Source: Lactarius indigo | Lineage: Eukaryota > Basidiomycota > Agaricomycetes > Russulales > Russulaceae | Assembly: GCA_025766275.1 (NCBI GenBank) | Contig: JAFKAC010000108.1 | Span: 116,649-180,648, forward strand | DNA: 64,000 nucleotides | Direction of reading: 5' to 3' | Part shown: positions 21,841 through 34,224 of the stretch, in pieces | How the letters are laid out: each line of letters opens with the position of its first letter | Position numbering within the stretch: position 1 is the first letter of the stretch | The notes under the pieces: model-generated | Database searches by the model: none | What the model was told of the DNA's origin: nothing | The model's input: the letters and a program-made list of their open reading frames with translations, nothing else | Program-made: the position numbers and the translations under genes

Positions 21841-24800
21841 TTTACAATGTAATTCTGTAATTGTGACAACACGCTATCGATCTTTGCGAATCCCAGTGAC
21901 TGTCCACACGAATTACCAAACGACTGAAACAAACGCGTTGGTGGACTCCGGAGCCACCGACAACTTTATCCAACCAAGAATGGCAGCCCGGGCAGGAATC
22001 CCGATATGGCCTTTAGAAACGCCGCGCAAAATATGGAACATAGATAATACGGAAAACAAAGCTGGGTTAATCACTCATTACGTTAACCTAGAGGTAAAGA
22101 CACGCGGACAGATTAAAAGAATGACCTTTCTGGTCACCGACCTCGGCAGCGAAGACATGGTACTGGGCTATCCATGGCTAAGCGCCTTCGAGCCTACAAT
22201 CAGCTGGGCAACGGCAACTATGCATCCGGACATGCAACCGGTAGTTCTGGCTACTACCGAGGAGCTACTTACGAAACCCGCAGTGCGGGCTCTAATTGTA
22301 GCAGAAAAAGAGGCAATCATTCAAGAATTGGAAGAGGAAGAAACCTTCGCAAGAGCCACTACCTCAACAGAATTGGCCATATCAGCGAAGCAACAACAAA
22401 CAGCAGCGGTGCTGCCGCCAGTATACGCAGAATACAGTATGTTGTTTAACGAGCAGGCCTCGCATCGATTCCCTCCGTCGCGACCTTGGGATCATGCTAT
22501 CGACTTCAAGCCATCGGCGCCAGCGGCGATCGATTGCAAAATTTACCCGATGACGCAAAAGGAAGAAGGCGAACTGAAGGAGTTCCTTGATGAGAAACTG
22601 AAACAGGGGTATCTGCGCCCCTCTATCTCCCTGTACGCCTCGTCTTTCTTCTTTATCAAAAAGAAGGATGGAAAGCTACGTCCGGTACAGGATTACCGAG
22701 TAATTAATTCGCACACCATCCGCAATCAATACCCGCTACCGCTCATTCAGGACCTCATTCTGGACCTCAGTAATGCCCACATCTATACCAAGTTAGACAT
22801 CCGCTGGGGCTACAATAACATCCGCATTCGCGACGGAGATCAAGAAAAGGCAGCATTCAAAACCAAATTTGGCCTTTTTGAGCCTACGGTCATGTTTTTC
22901 GGCCTCACCAATTCCCCCGCGACCTTTCAGGCAATGATGAATCACATCTACCGCGATACGATCGCGAAGCATGAGCGTTTGGGGACTACGATACGTGTTT
23001 ACATGGACGATATCGGCATAGCCACTCATTTTGACCATGATCTAGCGGCTCACATCGCCGCCGTCCGAGACGTACTGGACGTTGCGCGGCAGCACGACCT
23101 TTACTTCAAGCTCGAGAAGTGCCTCTTTCATCAACCGCGGATGGATTACCTGGGGGTAATCCTTGAGAGGGGGGTGACCCGAATGGACCCTGTAAAAGTT
23201 CAGGGAATCAAAGACTGGCCCACGCCAACAAAGGTCAAAGACGTTCGATCATTCCTGGGCTTTTGCAACTTTTACAGACTTTTCATCCGCGGATTTGCAA
23301 CCCATGCTAAGCCACTCACCAAACTAACTAGGAAAGACGAAGAATGGAGGTGGACTGACAAGGAAAACAACGCGTTCAACACCCTCAAACGCCTCGTAAC
23401 CGAAGAACCGGTATTGGCGCACCCGGTCCTCCAAGACCCGTTCGAATTGGAAGTTGATGCTTCCGGATACGCGGTGGGAGCCGTACTCTTACAACGAAAA
23501 TCTGATGGAAAACGACACCCTATAGGCTACTACTCAGCCACACTCTCGGAGGCAGAACGAAACTATGATATCTACGACTTGGAGTTGCTCGCAATAGTCA
23601 AGGCATTACGAAACTGGAGACCGCTACTTGCCGGAGCCCCACACAAAATCAAAATCTACTCAGATCATCTCAACCTGCAATATTGGAGGTCGCCACAGAA
23701 AATTAGCAGACGGGTTGCCAGGGAAGTGCTCGAACTCTCCGAGTATGACTTTGAGATTCACCACATCAAAGGAAAGAACAACGGTCGAGCAGACGCACTC
23801 TCAAGACGCCCTGACTACAACCAGGGAGAAGATGACAACAGCGAAGTGGTTGTCCTACCCCCTGAAGTATTCGTAAGAACCCTCAACGTCGCACGCACCT
23901 TTACTGCGAACCCGAATCTGCTCCAACCACGGCATCAACAAGACGATGAAGTAATCAAGGTGTGGGCAGACCCCCATAACCTCAAAAAGATAGAAGGGGA
24001 ATGGTATAAGGATGGCAGGTTCGTAATCACCGGACCAGCCTCGACGTATCGAGTACTGATACACGACCACCACGACTTACCGATACACGGACACCCCGGA
24101 GTGGCACGAACGCAGCGAATCCTGGAATGACACTACTGGTGGCCGCGACTACGAAAGGACGTATACGAGTACGTCCAAGGCTGCGCAGAATGTCAGCAAA
24201 ATAAAGTAAACACGAGGCCCATACGAGCCGCGCTACATCCCATCACGCCAGTACTGGACGCGGTACCCTTCCAAACCATAGCCATGGATTTTATCACCAA
24301 ACTACCGCTGTCACGGGGATACGATAGCATACTGACAGTCACGGACCACGACTGTAGCAAGGCCTCCGTCTTTATTCCTTGTCGAGAAGAAATAACAGCG
24401 GAAGAAACCGCAGCCCTGTACGTCGCTCACGTGTTTAAGCGCTTCGGACTACCGCGCAAGTGCATTAGCGACAGGGACCCGCGATTCGCATCAAAATTCA
24501 CCAGAGAAGTATGCCGAGTTCTGGGCATCCAGCAAAACATATCAACGGCATACCATCCACGGACCGATGGACAGTCGGAGCGCACTAACCAGTGGTTGGA
24601 ACAATACCTGCGCTTCTGGGTAAACGAGCGACAAGACAACTGGGTTGCTTATCTGCCAATCGCCGAATTCGCTCATAACAACTGGCCCCATGAACACACA
24701 AAGCAATCCCCGTTTCAGCTTCTAATGGGATATAATCCACAAGCGGATTGGACTGATAAGCCATCCCCTCTTCCTCAAGTCACAAAACGACTGACACAGC

Positions 24801-26533
24801 TAAAAGAGGCTAGAGACGACGCCCAACGCCTCATAAAACGGGCTCAGGAAGCATGGGTACGCAATAGAGATATGCCCAGTTTCAAGATAGGAGACCTCGT
24901 GTGGCTAGAAGGAAGGCACCTTCGAACCAATCAGCCTACGGCAAAACTAGCGGCGCGACGCCACGGACCATTCCGGGTAACACAGGTGATGTCCCCTTAC
25001 AATTATCGATTGGAACTTCCCACGCAGTGGAGCATCCACCCAGTGTTCCATATCGATCTCCTCACGCCATACAAACAAACTCCCCTTCATGGGGAAAATT
25101 TCACATGACCGCCGCCCGAGTTGATCGATGGAGAAGAGGAGTACGAGGTCGAGGCCATTCTGGATTCTCGGTATTTTGGCAGAGGGAGAAGGCACCAATA
25201 CCTCGTCAAATGGAAGGGGTACCCGGACTCGGAGAATCAGTGGGTCAACAAGGAAGACGTCTTCGCACCGGAAGCGCTCCGCCTCTTTCGGGAAGCGCAA
25301 GCGCACGGGGTGATGGTTAAAAGGGGTTCGATTGCTGCTCAGGAGAGTCATCCCCTTCTCCTTCGCTCTGCCATCTCCACTCTTATGCCCACTTCCCCTC
25401 TACGACATGTCACCCAAGCGATGCTCCTCGACTCCCTTGCAGAGGACGCCCGGACCCTCCTCGCCGAAGACGACGAGACTGAGGTTCCCAACACCCAAAT
25501 CACCCCGTACACACCTGTCGGCCAACCAGAGGGCCGCATCACCGCACAAGAATGGGCCAATGTTCTTGCCCGATTCCCCGACCCCACGCAACAACCCGAC
25601 GACGAGTCCGCCGTTGTCCACATCTTTCGTGACGAGCACGGAGCGCGCGAGCCCATCGCTGCCATCCCCCCAAGCGACGACCTCGTCGGCGTTCGCGGAA
25701 TTTTCCCGTGCAACGACGAGCGTTCAAGCTCTCCTGGAGTACGAGTTGGACGGTTGGAGGAGGGTAGCGGCGGAGTGGCAGAAGGAACAGCTCGACTCAG
25801 CCGCGGCCCGACTGAGAGAGATGCGAGAGCGGCGGCAGCGATGGAGGCTGCTGAGGCTGGCCATGACGACGACGATTACTACCCGGCACGCCACGCCTTC
25901 CTTCGAACGAAAGGCGACCCTACTAATCCCCGCATCACACCCTGGCTCGTCAACTCTGATGGGTCCGCCATGTATCGAGGACGTGTGCGTGTACCAGGCG
26001 CCGCAGACCACCGTCCCTTCACCGCCGCTGACGACCCCGCGCACGTTATTGCACCTGAGGGGTTCCGGGCAAATCGACGACCCCATCACATTCCATACCC
26101 CATCACCGGGCCCGACGGAGTAGAGAGGGACGCGTCCCACGTCCAGATTATCGGAGGGGCGGACCCCCTCATACTCGGGGTGATACCCGGCTCCCCTCAT
26201 CTGTACGGTAAGCCCCTTTACGCCGAGCCACACGTCTCCGCCGCGCTGCGCCCCACGTACCCCCATGAAGATCTCGTCATCTTCGCCGTGGACAAGATCA
26301 CGGACCGCGCGCTCAATCGCATCAACGACGAAACCCTTACGGCGGAAGTCACGCGCTATCGCGCGGCCAGTTTCGAACTGGAACGACTCCGCGCAAGGGT
26401 AGCTCAACTTCGCGATATGATCGCGTGCGCCCAGAGTGACCGACAGGACGCCATCTACCGACTGGAGCGCGCTACAGCAATCGAGCGCATTGCTGACGAA
26501 CAGCGCGATTGGCCGGCTAGGGACTTTCGGTGA
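21800..26533 (+). pseudogene. pol: Element C Pol with chromodomain and C-terminal extension; two TGA stops
   Basis: One frame from the shift site to TGA at 26531-26533. Protease VDSGATDNF (near 21945), RT RPVQDYRVINS and YMDD (near 23005), RNase H ELEVDASGYAVGAVLLQ (near 23450). Integrase has CAECQQNK, the DDE segments MDFITKLP, SDRDPRFAS and TDGQSERTNQWLEQYL, and a chromodomain [16 protein letters not shown] (near 25200). A roughly 400-residue extension ends in a Glu/Arg-rich, probably coiled-coil stretch. TGA codons at 24128-24130 (between RNase H and integrase) and 25106-25108 (before the chromodomain) replace CGA of element D. Fewer changes are needed to explain this copy than for D or E. 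Confidence 0.95.
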
Positions 26534-26548
26534 GTCGGGGCCTCACGC

Positions 26549-26562
26549 TAAAAGGAGGGTGA
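26549..26562 (+). promoter_or_regulatory. Polypurine tract of element C
   Basis: TAAAAGGAGGGTGA directly before the 3' LTR start TGTTACG. The element D equivalent differs at only one or two bases. Confidence 0.8.
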
Positions 26563-27089
26563 TGTTACGTTTCGACTTGGACGGACTGTACGACTCATAC
26601 CCTTACTGTACCGGTTGTCACTACGGCGGTAAGGTATATTAGTGACGGACTTACTTACGGTGATACGGTAGTGCGATAGGCGATAGGGACTTGATAGCTG
26701 ACTGATGACCGACGCCACTAGTACTGGTACTAGTAGTATTAGGGTTTGCGAGGTTTCCGCGATACGTTGGACGCTACTTACTGTGACTCATAGCAGCGCT
26801 TCAAAGCCTGCTAGAATATGTATTTAAGCTGTCTTGTGAAGACCAAGATACGCCATCTTGGTCTTCTTGAATCGTCACTTGTCTTTCTTCTATTTCTCCT
26901 CACCCCGACTCTAAGAACTTCTTTGTTTCGGATCGCAAATCGCAGAACCTTCGACTTGCCGGTATACCTCCGCGTATTTACTAAGGCAAGGACTTGGACC
27001 TTCGTGTCTTCAAGGATAGAGATCTCGCTATAGCTAAGTTGTTATCGCCATTCGAGCTCAAGTCGAGCTGACGTCGTGACGACGTTACA
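26563..27089 (+). repeat. 3' LTR of element C
   Basis: 527 bp, same length as the 5' LTR with only a handful of differences (for example GACTTGG for GGCTCGG near the start). These are mostly transitions. Confidence 0.95.
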
Positions 27090-27777
27090 CTACTCAAGCA
27101 CTGGATACAGAGGCGAGCTGCCGGCGAGATCCCATTCCGCTTCAAGAAAGTGGATAAGGCTAACAGGCATTATGATGGTGAGCATTCAACCGGGGGTGGG
27201 TCTAATGGACAAAGCCAAGAAGATGGTGCTGGGAGTCCAAGCAGTGTAAGTAGCTGAGCTCCCTTATGTTTCTGTAACTCTGGCCTCACCCCCACCAGAG
27301 CGCCAATGGCCAGCAGCCTCATGAGGAGCTGCCGATGCAAGAAGATGGGGGAATTCTGCCCCCACACCCTCCCAACCCCCCACCACCTCCTCCACCTCCT
27401 CACACCCGCACCTGCACTCGCCCTCACCCTCGCCCTCGCATCATCATGCAGCACCCAGCTCCCATCGTCAGCTCAAGGGCGGGTCCTGCCCAGGAACGCT
27501 CCCCTGATGACCATGTAAGTGACCTAAATTCAATCTAGCGCCTTGAAACTCAGGGCCTCTCACTCAGGCAACTGCCGATACCCCCCCCTCCAAGCGCCAG
27601 AAAGTTGATCGCCGTTTGACAAATGCACAGAATGACACTCGGCGCTCAGCGCGCGTAACGCAGCCTACTGAGCGGGCTAAGCAAATTCAGTAAGTGATAG
27701 CTTCCTCATTGACTCTAGAAGGTGAATGTGTCCAATAGGAGCAGCGGCATGTCTGCCAGGACCAGAGTGGGTCGCTA
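27090..27777 (+). pseudogene. Gene X, 3' part only (cargo of element II), function unknown
   Basis: Multi-exon 3' end of a gene. The first visible exon starts at the element C junction (LLKHWIQRRAAGEIPFRFKK) and is followed by introns near 27247-27297, 27516-27567 and 27690-27718, each with GT and AG ends. The second exon is Pro-rich. Later exons read PPSKRQKVDRRLTNAQ and RSARVTQPTERAKQIQ and end VGR-stop (27777). The tail is basic. The 5' part has been lost together with sequence left of element C. As the only cargo gene at that position it might be the missing transposase, but nothing in the tail proves it. Confidence 0.5.
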
Positions 27778-28303
27778 GAAGGAGGAGGAGCAAGGGGCAT
27801 GCACCGCTGCAGATGATTAGTATCTCCCTCACATCCCTTTTCTGAATTCTCACTCGTACCAAGCGTCTCTCAGAGTGTAACGTAAATATCTATCTATACA
27901 CGTGTTGTGCAAATTTTCAGCGCCATTAAATGCCTTGACAATGATCTAGTGTTGCGGCAGCTCAAGCCAACATTTTTGCTGCCTTGGTAAATAAGATTTC
28001 GGAGATCTGAAAATATTTGGGGAGGTAGACATTCTCAAACGCTGAGGAATCCTCCGCCGACTCTAAGCGATAAAATCAGACCACTTGTGAGTTATTTGAC
28101 CAGCTCTGAACAGCTGCTGAAACATTACGACCAACTCACAATCATGCAGGGCGAAACAAGACAGCAAATGGAGATTGAATTTGATACAGAAATGGTACAG
28201 TAGGGCAGTGAACTAGCTAGATTTGAGACAAGTATGTAAAGAGATACCGAGGCAGAGAGAAATAGTGAACAGGACAAAAAAGATGCCGAAAATGAAAAAG
28301 GCC
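27778..28303. other. Intergenic stretch between genes X and Y
   Basis: No supported gene. Short peptides such as EQLLKHYDQLTIMQGETRQ near 28110-28170 on the plus strand could be exon remnants, but no consistent splice pattern links them. Genes X and Y converge here. Confidence 0.4.
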
Positions 28304-30143
28304 TTACAATCCGCCCTTCCAGTTCTCATCTTGCGCACGTATCCATTCTTCAATTGCAGCTACCCTTCTTTCCAAGGCCTCCATGCTGCCGCTGCTGGGA
28401 GATGGCGCTTGCGACTCCTGGGCGGCAGAGCTTTGCTTTCGCGAGGAGGAGACCGAGGGTGGTGGGTTCGGCACCAAGACATACGGCACGAGTTTCTTCC
28501 TCTTCGATGACACGTGCCGACGGAGAGCGGGGGCTATGGAAGGGGAGTGGTCGTCGATGGGAACAGGAGAGTCGGCGGCAGGGGTAGGGGGAATGGGAGT
28601 GGTGGCGGCAGGGGGAATGGCGGCGGCAGTGGTAGGAGGAACGGCGGCAACAGTGGAAGGGGCGGCGGTGGCAGAGATAATGGGAATGGAAGCGGGAGTA
28701 GGGACAGAGGGCTCGGCAGCTGCGTCAACAGCAGGGAACAGCTCTGCAGAGGGTGGGACAGGCGACTCAGCTGCAGATGGTGAAACTGAAGCTGCCGAGC
28801 GAGAATGGCCATGAGATGACCCGCTGTCCAGCTTCATCCTCCCAACCATCCTCGAGGCCAACGCTACCGAGTTTGAACCCACCCTGACCCCGCGCCTCGG
28901 CTGCTTCCCCTTGAGCTGCTCGAGGCGGAACTTGAAGACCTGCTTGGCCGTCAGCGTCCGCCGATCTGCCTTGCCTGTCTTCGCGTTGATGGGCATCAGA
29001 CTGCATTGCTGCTTCTTCTCCTTGCAGCGAATGCAAGGCCCTGTCGGCCTTGTCTGGCAGTCGACCCCTGCACGGGCGCATCGAGAGCACTATTTACATT
29101 TCCTTTAGCTGCGAATAATGAAAAGATAACGAATACGCACCTCGAACTTATACCCCTCATCCTCGTTTTCTCCCTCACCCTCTTCACCCTTGCCGTCGTC
29201 GTCTTCGTCGTTGTCGTTGTTGTCGATCTCGTCCTCCTCGTCCTCCTCATCGTCCTCCTCGATCTCGTCTTCCTCCTCGATCTCATCCTCTTCTTCATAG
29301 CCATTGTCACTGGAGCTGTCGCTCTTGCTGTCGTCTTCCTCACTCTCAAACTCGTCCTTGTCATTGAGCGCGGGCATACGTTGCTGCCGCGAGGGCCCCG
29401 CATGGCGCTTCTTGGCCTTGTCGCCTGAAGGCGAAGGCCGCTTACGCTTCCTTGAATCGGCCACGGCAGCAGCTTCGGCAGCCTTTTCGCGCTGCCTTCG
29501 GTTGCGGGTGGCCCTTAGCAACTGTTGGAGGAAGTCAGAATGATCAGCGGAATAGAGATATAATTACTCACCTTCTGCGACCCATCCACCTGCATTGCCG
29601 CATAGTCGGCAGGTGGATCCGGCAGGATGAGCTTCACCCTCGGCAGGTGATGTGGGACCGTCTTTGGTGGTGGTCCCACATTTCGAGACTTGGCAACTGT
29701 GGGGAGACATTGAGAAAACAAATGAGACAGTTTGTAATGACTCACCAAGGGTTTCCCACCAGCGACCCTCGCTCGGCAACAAGTCCGAGATGTCCTGGGG
29801 GAATTTGGCCCCAGGTTGGTAATACTTATGCCTCTTAAGGCTGGGGTTTGTCCTGGTGATCTCTGAAAGATCACCATCAGCGTCTAATACGATGTAGAGC
29901 GCCGCTAGTGTGGGATGCAGTGCTGGCGCCTCCCCCGAATTGTCCTTCTTGACCTGCCGAAAAACTTTTGTTGCCTTGGCCTAACTCAAATGGGGATGAG
30001 ATCAAATGGAAACCTAAACAAGGACTTACCTTCTCCTTCTCAAGGTGGCATTTCCATTCTGCCCTGTCAGTTATGTCTCGGACTGAGACATAAGCAGCAA
30101 CGGCAGCTTCGATCACTGATGCGACGGAAAGAAGAGATGTCAT
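28304..30143 (-). CDS. Gene Y: 534-residue acidic/basic protein with Cys cluster, five exons, unknown function
   Basis: Exons on the minus strand: 30143-30030, 29980-29746, 29696-29572, 29521-29141 and 29053-28304. Introns are 49-87 bp with GT..AG ends, and the spliced length is 1,605 nt, in frame throughout. The N-terminal third holds ALHPTLAALYIVLDADGDLS and a PSEGRWWETL segment. The middle has basic runs (RKRKRP, KKRH) suggesting nuclear import, then a Glu/Asp-rich block. After that come a small Cys cluster (PCIRCKEKKQQC), a Ser/Pro/Ala-rich linker and a C-terminal MEALERRVAAIEEWIRAQ that looks coiled-coil. A DNA- or chromatin-associated role is only a guess. The reading frame is intact, unlike every other gene in the nest, so it may still be expressed. 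It is divergent from gene Z. Confidence 0.65.
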
Positions 30144-30384
30144 GGTGTTGAAGTAAAAAAAAGAATGTGTTCAGTGGTGTCAATTGCCACGTCGGTTGAG
30201 GTTGTGCTAGTGACGGGTGGTGCCGCTGCCGAGCTGCCGAAATATCCATTCACAACCTGACTCAGCAGAACATGGATTCTTCTTTGCATAATAAGTAATC
30301 GAGATATTGCCGACTCATTCGACTTATCGCTACATCATCAGACCACTCCACGCAGACCATTTCCACTCAGAAAATTCTACTTTC
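30144..30384. promoter_or_regulatory. Shared upstream region of genes Y (-) and Z (+)
   Basis: 241 bp between the two divergent start codons. AT-rich patches such as TGCATAATAAGTAAT near 30286-30300 are candidates for core promoter elements. No experimental-grade motif can be assigned by eye. Confidence 0.4.
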
Positions 30385-31736
30385 ATGTCTCAATCTCGCT
30401 CTCCCCTTTCGATATTGGTCAGCACTCAACAGCTCAGGATCATTGAAGATTCGCTTCTATCTGCCGAAGGTCAAGACGATTATGGCATGGGTGGGGAGTC
30501 ATCCCCAGAAAGTAAACACAGCTTTGGGATGGATGGATCGCCGTCTCCGGTAGCTCAGGATGACTTTGGAATGGGCAGGTCTCCATCCCCAGTAGCTCAG
30601 GACGACTTTGGAATGGGTGGATCTCCATCCCCTACAGTTCCAGCTGACTTTGGGATGGATTCGCCTCCACCTACTCTGCCAACTCGGTCCATCGGCAGCC
30701 TCAAGGCAGCACGTGGTAAGTGTCGTTTTCACTGATTTCCATTCACCCCTAACTCTGCATGTACAGTTTGGGAATGGGGCAAGCATGCCCCACCTTCCAG
30801 TGCCTCTGAGATGCCAAAAGGTCATGACGTCACCAACTCAGAGGCTCCTCAGGAGGTGGGAGATGGGGGCAGTTTTGGTATGGATGGGCCACCCTCACCA
30901 ACAGCTCAAGACGACTTTGGGATGGACTTGGCCCTACCTGCCGAGGTTAGAGAGTGTGTAGGAAACCCTTCGGCAGCGTGTGGTGAGTACCAGATGGACT
31001 TGGCCCTACCTGCCGAGGTTGGAGAGAGTGTAGGAATCTCGTCGGCAGCACACAGTGAGTACCATTTTGACTGATTATAAAATATGTCTTACTCTGCATA
31101 TACAGACCATGAGGTCGAAGATCTGGACAGTTTTGGTATGGATGGGCCACCCTCGCCAATGGCTCAAGACGACTTTGGGATGGACTCGCCAGTCTCGCCT
31201 GGGGCCCGTGCTCAGGGGACAACCCGTGCACCATTGCGACAGGATGGGATGCCGAATGAAGACATTAGGGCAGACTTGGCCCTGCCTACCGAGGCTGGAG
31301 AGCGCGTTGGAATCCATTCGGTAGCACACAGTGAGTACCAGTTTGACTGATTATGAAGCATACCTTGCTCACCGTATACAGTCAGAACTTTTGGTGGGAA
31401 TGACCTATCTCCCTCCAACTCACAGGTGCCGGTAAGTCATGGTGATGAAAGTGTGGAGGTGCTTCATGTGCAAGTACAGCATCCTCCCGAGCAGGTACTG
31501 GTACGCTGGATATTCCGCTACCGATTTTTGCAACACTGACCATCTATTCTGCTTTACAACAGCAAGAAGAGTTTGATCTCAGCACCAGGGCCGCCACCTT
31601 ACGTGCTGAAGGGTCAAGGAATCGTCGAATCCATGCCCAGGTATGGAATATCTATCAGCAGGAGAAAGAAATGAGTGAGGTAATAGATGAAATAATCGAG
31701 GAGTTGGACAATACTGAGGTGCAGAACCTCGTGTAG
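30385..31736 (+). CDS. Gene Z: 352-residue protein with DDFGMD-G-PSP repeats, five exons, unknown function
   Basis: Exons 30385-30715, 30767-30982, 31106-31330, 31382-31494 and 31563-31736 give 1,059 nt in frame, ending NLV-stop. The core is a tandem repeat of about 16 residues, QDDFGMDGSPSP with variants, seen at least seven times across three exons. The tail (RIHAQVWNIYQQEKEMSEVI) is Glu-rich and probably helical. Donor sequences after exons 2 and 3 lie in duplicated segments, so exon 2 has an alternative donor at 31049/31050 that also keeps frame. The protein is likely disordered and acidic. No family recognised. It is open throughout and paired with gene Y. Confidence 0.6.
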
Positions 31737-31915
31737 TATATCGAGTGTTATATAGTCCAAATGTTAAAGCTTCTGATCGGAAAACATATGAGTGCACTCA
31801 GAATAGCTTGCCGGCCAAGAACGCAGGGAATGATAGGCTGCCGATGGACAACAATGAGTATCACTGGGATCATTCAGGCGGTACATGTCAAGGCAAATAT
31901 GCCAGTGCTTCCCAT
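31737..31915. other. Spacer between gene Z and the right 44-bp array
   Basis: No gene seen. Isolated motifs such as CTGCCGATGG hint at decayed array units. It probably includes the 3' end of the gene Z transcript. Confidence 0.4.
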
Positions 31916-34224
31916 AGAATTCTGGGCCCATTCAGGACCATCGGCAGCACTCTGGAGGGAAGGGCTCAGGCCATTAAAGGCAATCTATGGTGGCCCTTAA
32001 AAGGATTCTTAGCCCATTCAAAGCTATCAGCAACACATTTCAGGACTGACCATGGGTGGCTGGGCCTATTGAAGGTTGTTGGCTGCGCATCACAGGAACA
32101 TGCCTGGGCCCAGCCAACATAGTCAGCAGTCTTGTTCCGAAGTGATATACTACCGATTAGATTGAATTGGCCCAGAGTTGCTCTTAAGAAATGCTGCCGA
32201 TGGTCTCAAATGGGCCTAATATGGTTTGTCAGTGATGCTAGGCCTGTCGGTAGCATCCCTTGTAAACAACATGGGGTCCATTCAAGACCATCGGTGCTTT
32301 CCCTCATAACTTGTCATGAGCAACATTGAGTTGATCAGGGATGTCATCAAGGGGCAATGCTGGGCCCATTTGAGCCCATCGGCAGCATGTCTCACAAGCA
32401 ATGCTGGGCCCATCTAAGCCTGTTGACAGTATATCTCGCTAGCAATTTTGAGCCCATTCAAGGCAATCGGTAGTGACACTCAGGAATGACACTGGGTCGA
32501 TGGGGTACCATCGGCAGCACGAATCATTTGCAACACTCGGCCATTCAAGGTAATCGGTAGTATTACTGACGAACAACACTGGGCCCATTTGAGACCATCG
32601 GCAGCATGTCTTGTGATTGACACCGGGTCTATTCAATACAATCAGCAATTTCACCAAGGATCAATGCTGGGCCCATTTGAGACCATCGGCAGCATTTATT
32701 AAGAGCAACGCTGGGCCCATTCAAGGGAATCGGTAGTGTCACTTAGGAAATTACCAGGCCCATTTGAGACCATCAGCAGCATATCTTATGATTGACACTG
32801 GGCCCATTCAATAAAATCGTCAATTTCACCAAGGATCAATTCTGGGCCCATTTGAGGCCATCGGCAGCATTTATTAAGAGCAATGCTGGGCCTATTCAAA
32901 GCAATCGGTAGTGTCGCTCAGGAAAACACTGGGCCCATTTGAGACCATCGGCAGCATATCTTATGATTGACACTGGGCCCATTCAATGCAATCGTCAATT
33001 TCACCAAGGATCAATTCTGGGCCCATTTGAGGCCATCGGCAGCATTTATTAAGAGCAATGCTGGGCCTATTCAAAGCAATCGGTAGTGTCACTTAGGAAA
33101 TTACCGGGCCCATTTGAGACCATCAGCAGCATATCTTATGACTGACACTGGGCCCATTCAATACGATCGCCAATTTCACTAAGGATCAATTCTGGGCCCA
33201 TTTGAGGCCATCGACAGCATTTATTGAGACCAACGCTGGGCCTCTTCAAAGCAATCGGTAGTGTCGCTCAGGAAAACACTGGGCCCATTTGATACCATCG
33301 GCAGCATATCTTATGATTGACACTGGGCCCATTCAATGCAATCGTCAATTTCACCAAGGATCAATTCTGGGCCCATTTGAGGCCATCGACAGCATTTATT
33401 GAGACCAATGCTGGGCCTATTCAAAGCAATCGGTAGTGTCGCTCAGGAAAACACTGGGCCCATTTGATACCATCGGTACCATATCTTATGATTGACACTG
33501 GGCCCATTCAATGCAATCGGCAATTTCGCCAAGTATCAATGCTAGGCCCATTTGAGGCCATCGGCAGCATTTATCGAGAGGAACGCCGGGCCTATTCAAA
33601 GCAATCGGTAGTGTCACTCAGGAAAACACTGGGCCCATTTGAGACCATCGGCAGCATATCTTATGATTGGCACTGGGCCCAGTCAAGGAAATCGGTAGCA
33701 TCACTTAGGAAAACACCGGGCCCATTTGAGACCATCGGCAGCATTTATTAAGAGCAACGCTGGGCCCATTCAAGGAAATCGGTAGTGTCACTTAGGATAA
33801 TATCAGGCCCATTTGAGACCATCGGCAGCATATCTTATGATTGGCACTGGGCCCATTCGATACAATTATCAATTTCACCAAGGATCAATTCTGGGCCCAT
33901 TTGATCCTATCGGCAGCATGTCCAAGGAGCCATTATGGGCCCGTTCAAGGCATTCGGTAGCATTGCAGGGGAATAGTACCGGGCCCATTTGAGACTGTCG
34001 GCGGCGTGTCTCAGGGGCAGCACTGGGCCTATTCAAGGAATTCGGTAGTATCACTTAGGAATAACATTGGGCCCATTTGAGACTATCGGCAGCACCTGTG
34101 AAGTGTTTTCTGTGTAGTGGGCCCATCTCTTTATCATGGTAAGGTATCTCCAGCTGATGTCACTGGCCCCATCCGAACAATTCGGCAGCTCTATTTAATA
34201 GGCCCATTCGTGATTTACGTCTGC
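31916..34224 (-). repeat. 44-bp tandem array, right arm of element II (inverted relative to left arm)
   Basis: Monomers of 44 bp start GGGCCCATT and contain ATCGGCAGCA or variants such as ATCGGTAG. Two or more types alternate. GGGCC and CGGCAG are spaced exactly as in the reverse complement of the left arm (start to start 18 nt), which shows that the two arms are homologous and inverted. The first few hundred bases and the last units are irregular. Confidence 0.85.

Larger units (their letters stand above)
19203..27089 (+). mobile_element. Ty3/gypsy chromovirus C, full length, no TSD
   Basis: This 7,887-bp element has 527-bp LTRs (19203-19729 and 26563-27089) that are nearly identical, a self-primer site, gag, pol and a polypurine tract. 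The flanks AGGCT and CTACT do not match, so no TSD is present. This points to recombination or deletion after insertion. Four in-frame TGA codons break gag and pol, and at least three align with CGA in element D. It is inactive as it stands. Confidence 0.95.

Noticed and set aside
28514..28814. Gly-rich plus-strand frames
   Set aside because: Antisense to the Ser/Pro/Ala-rich last exon of gene Y, which has the consistent five-exon model.
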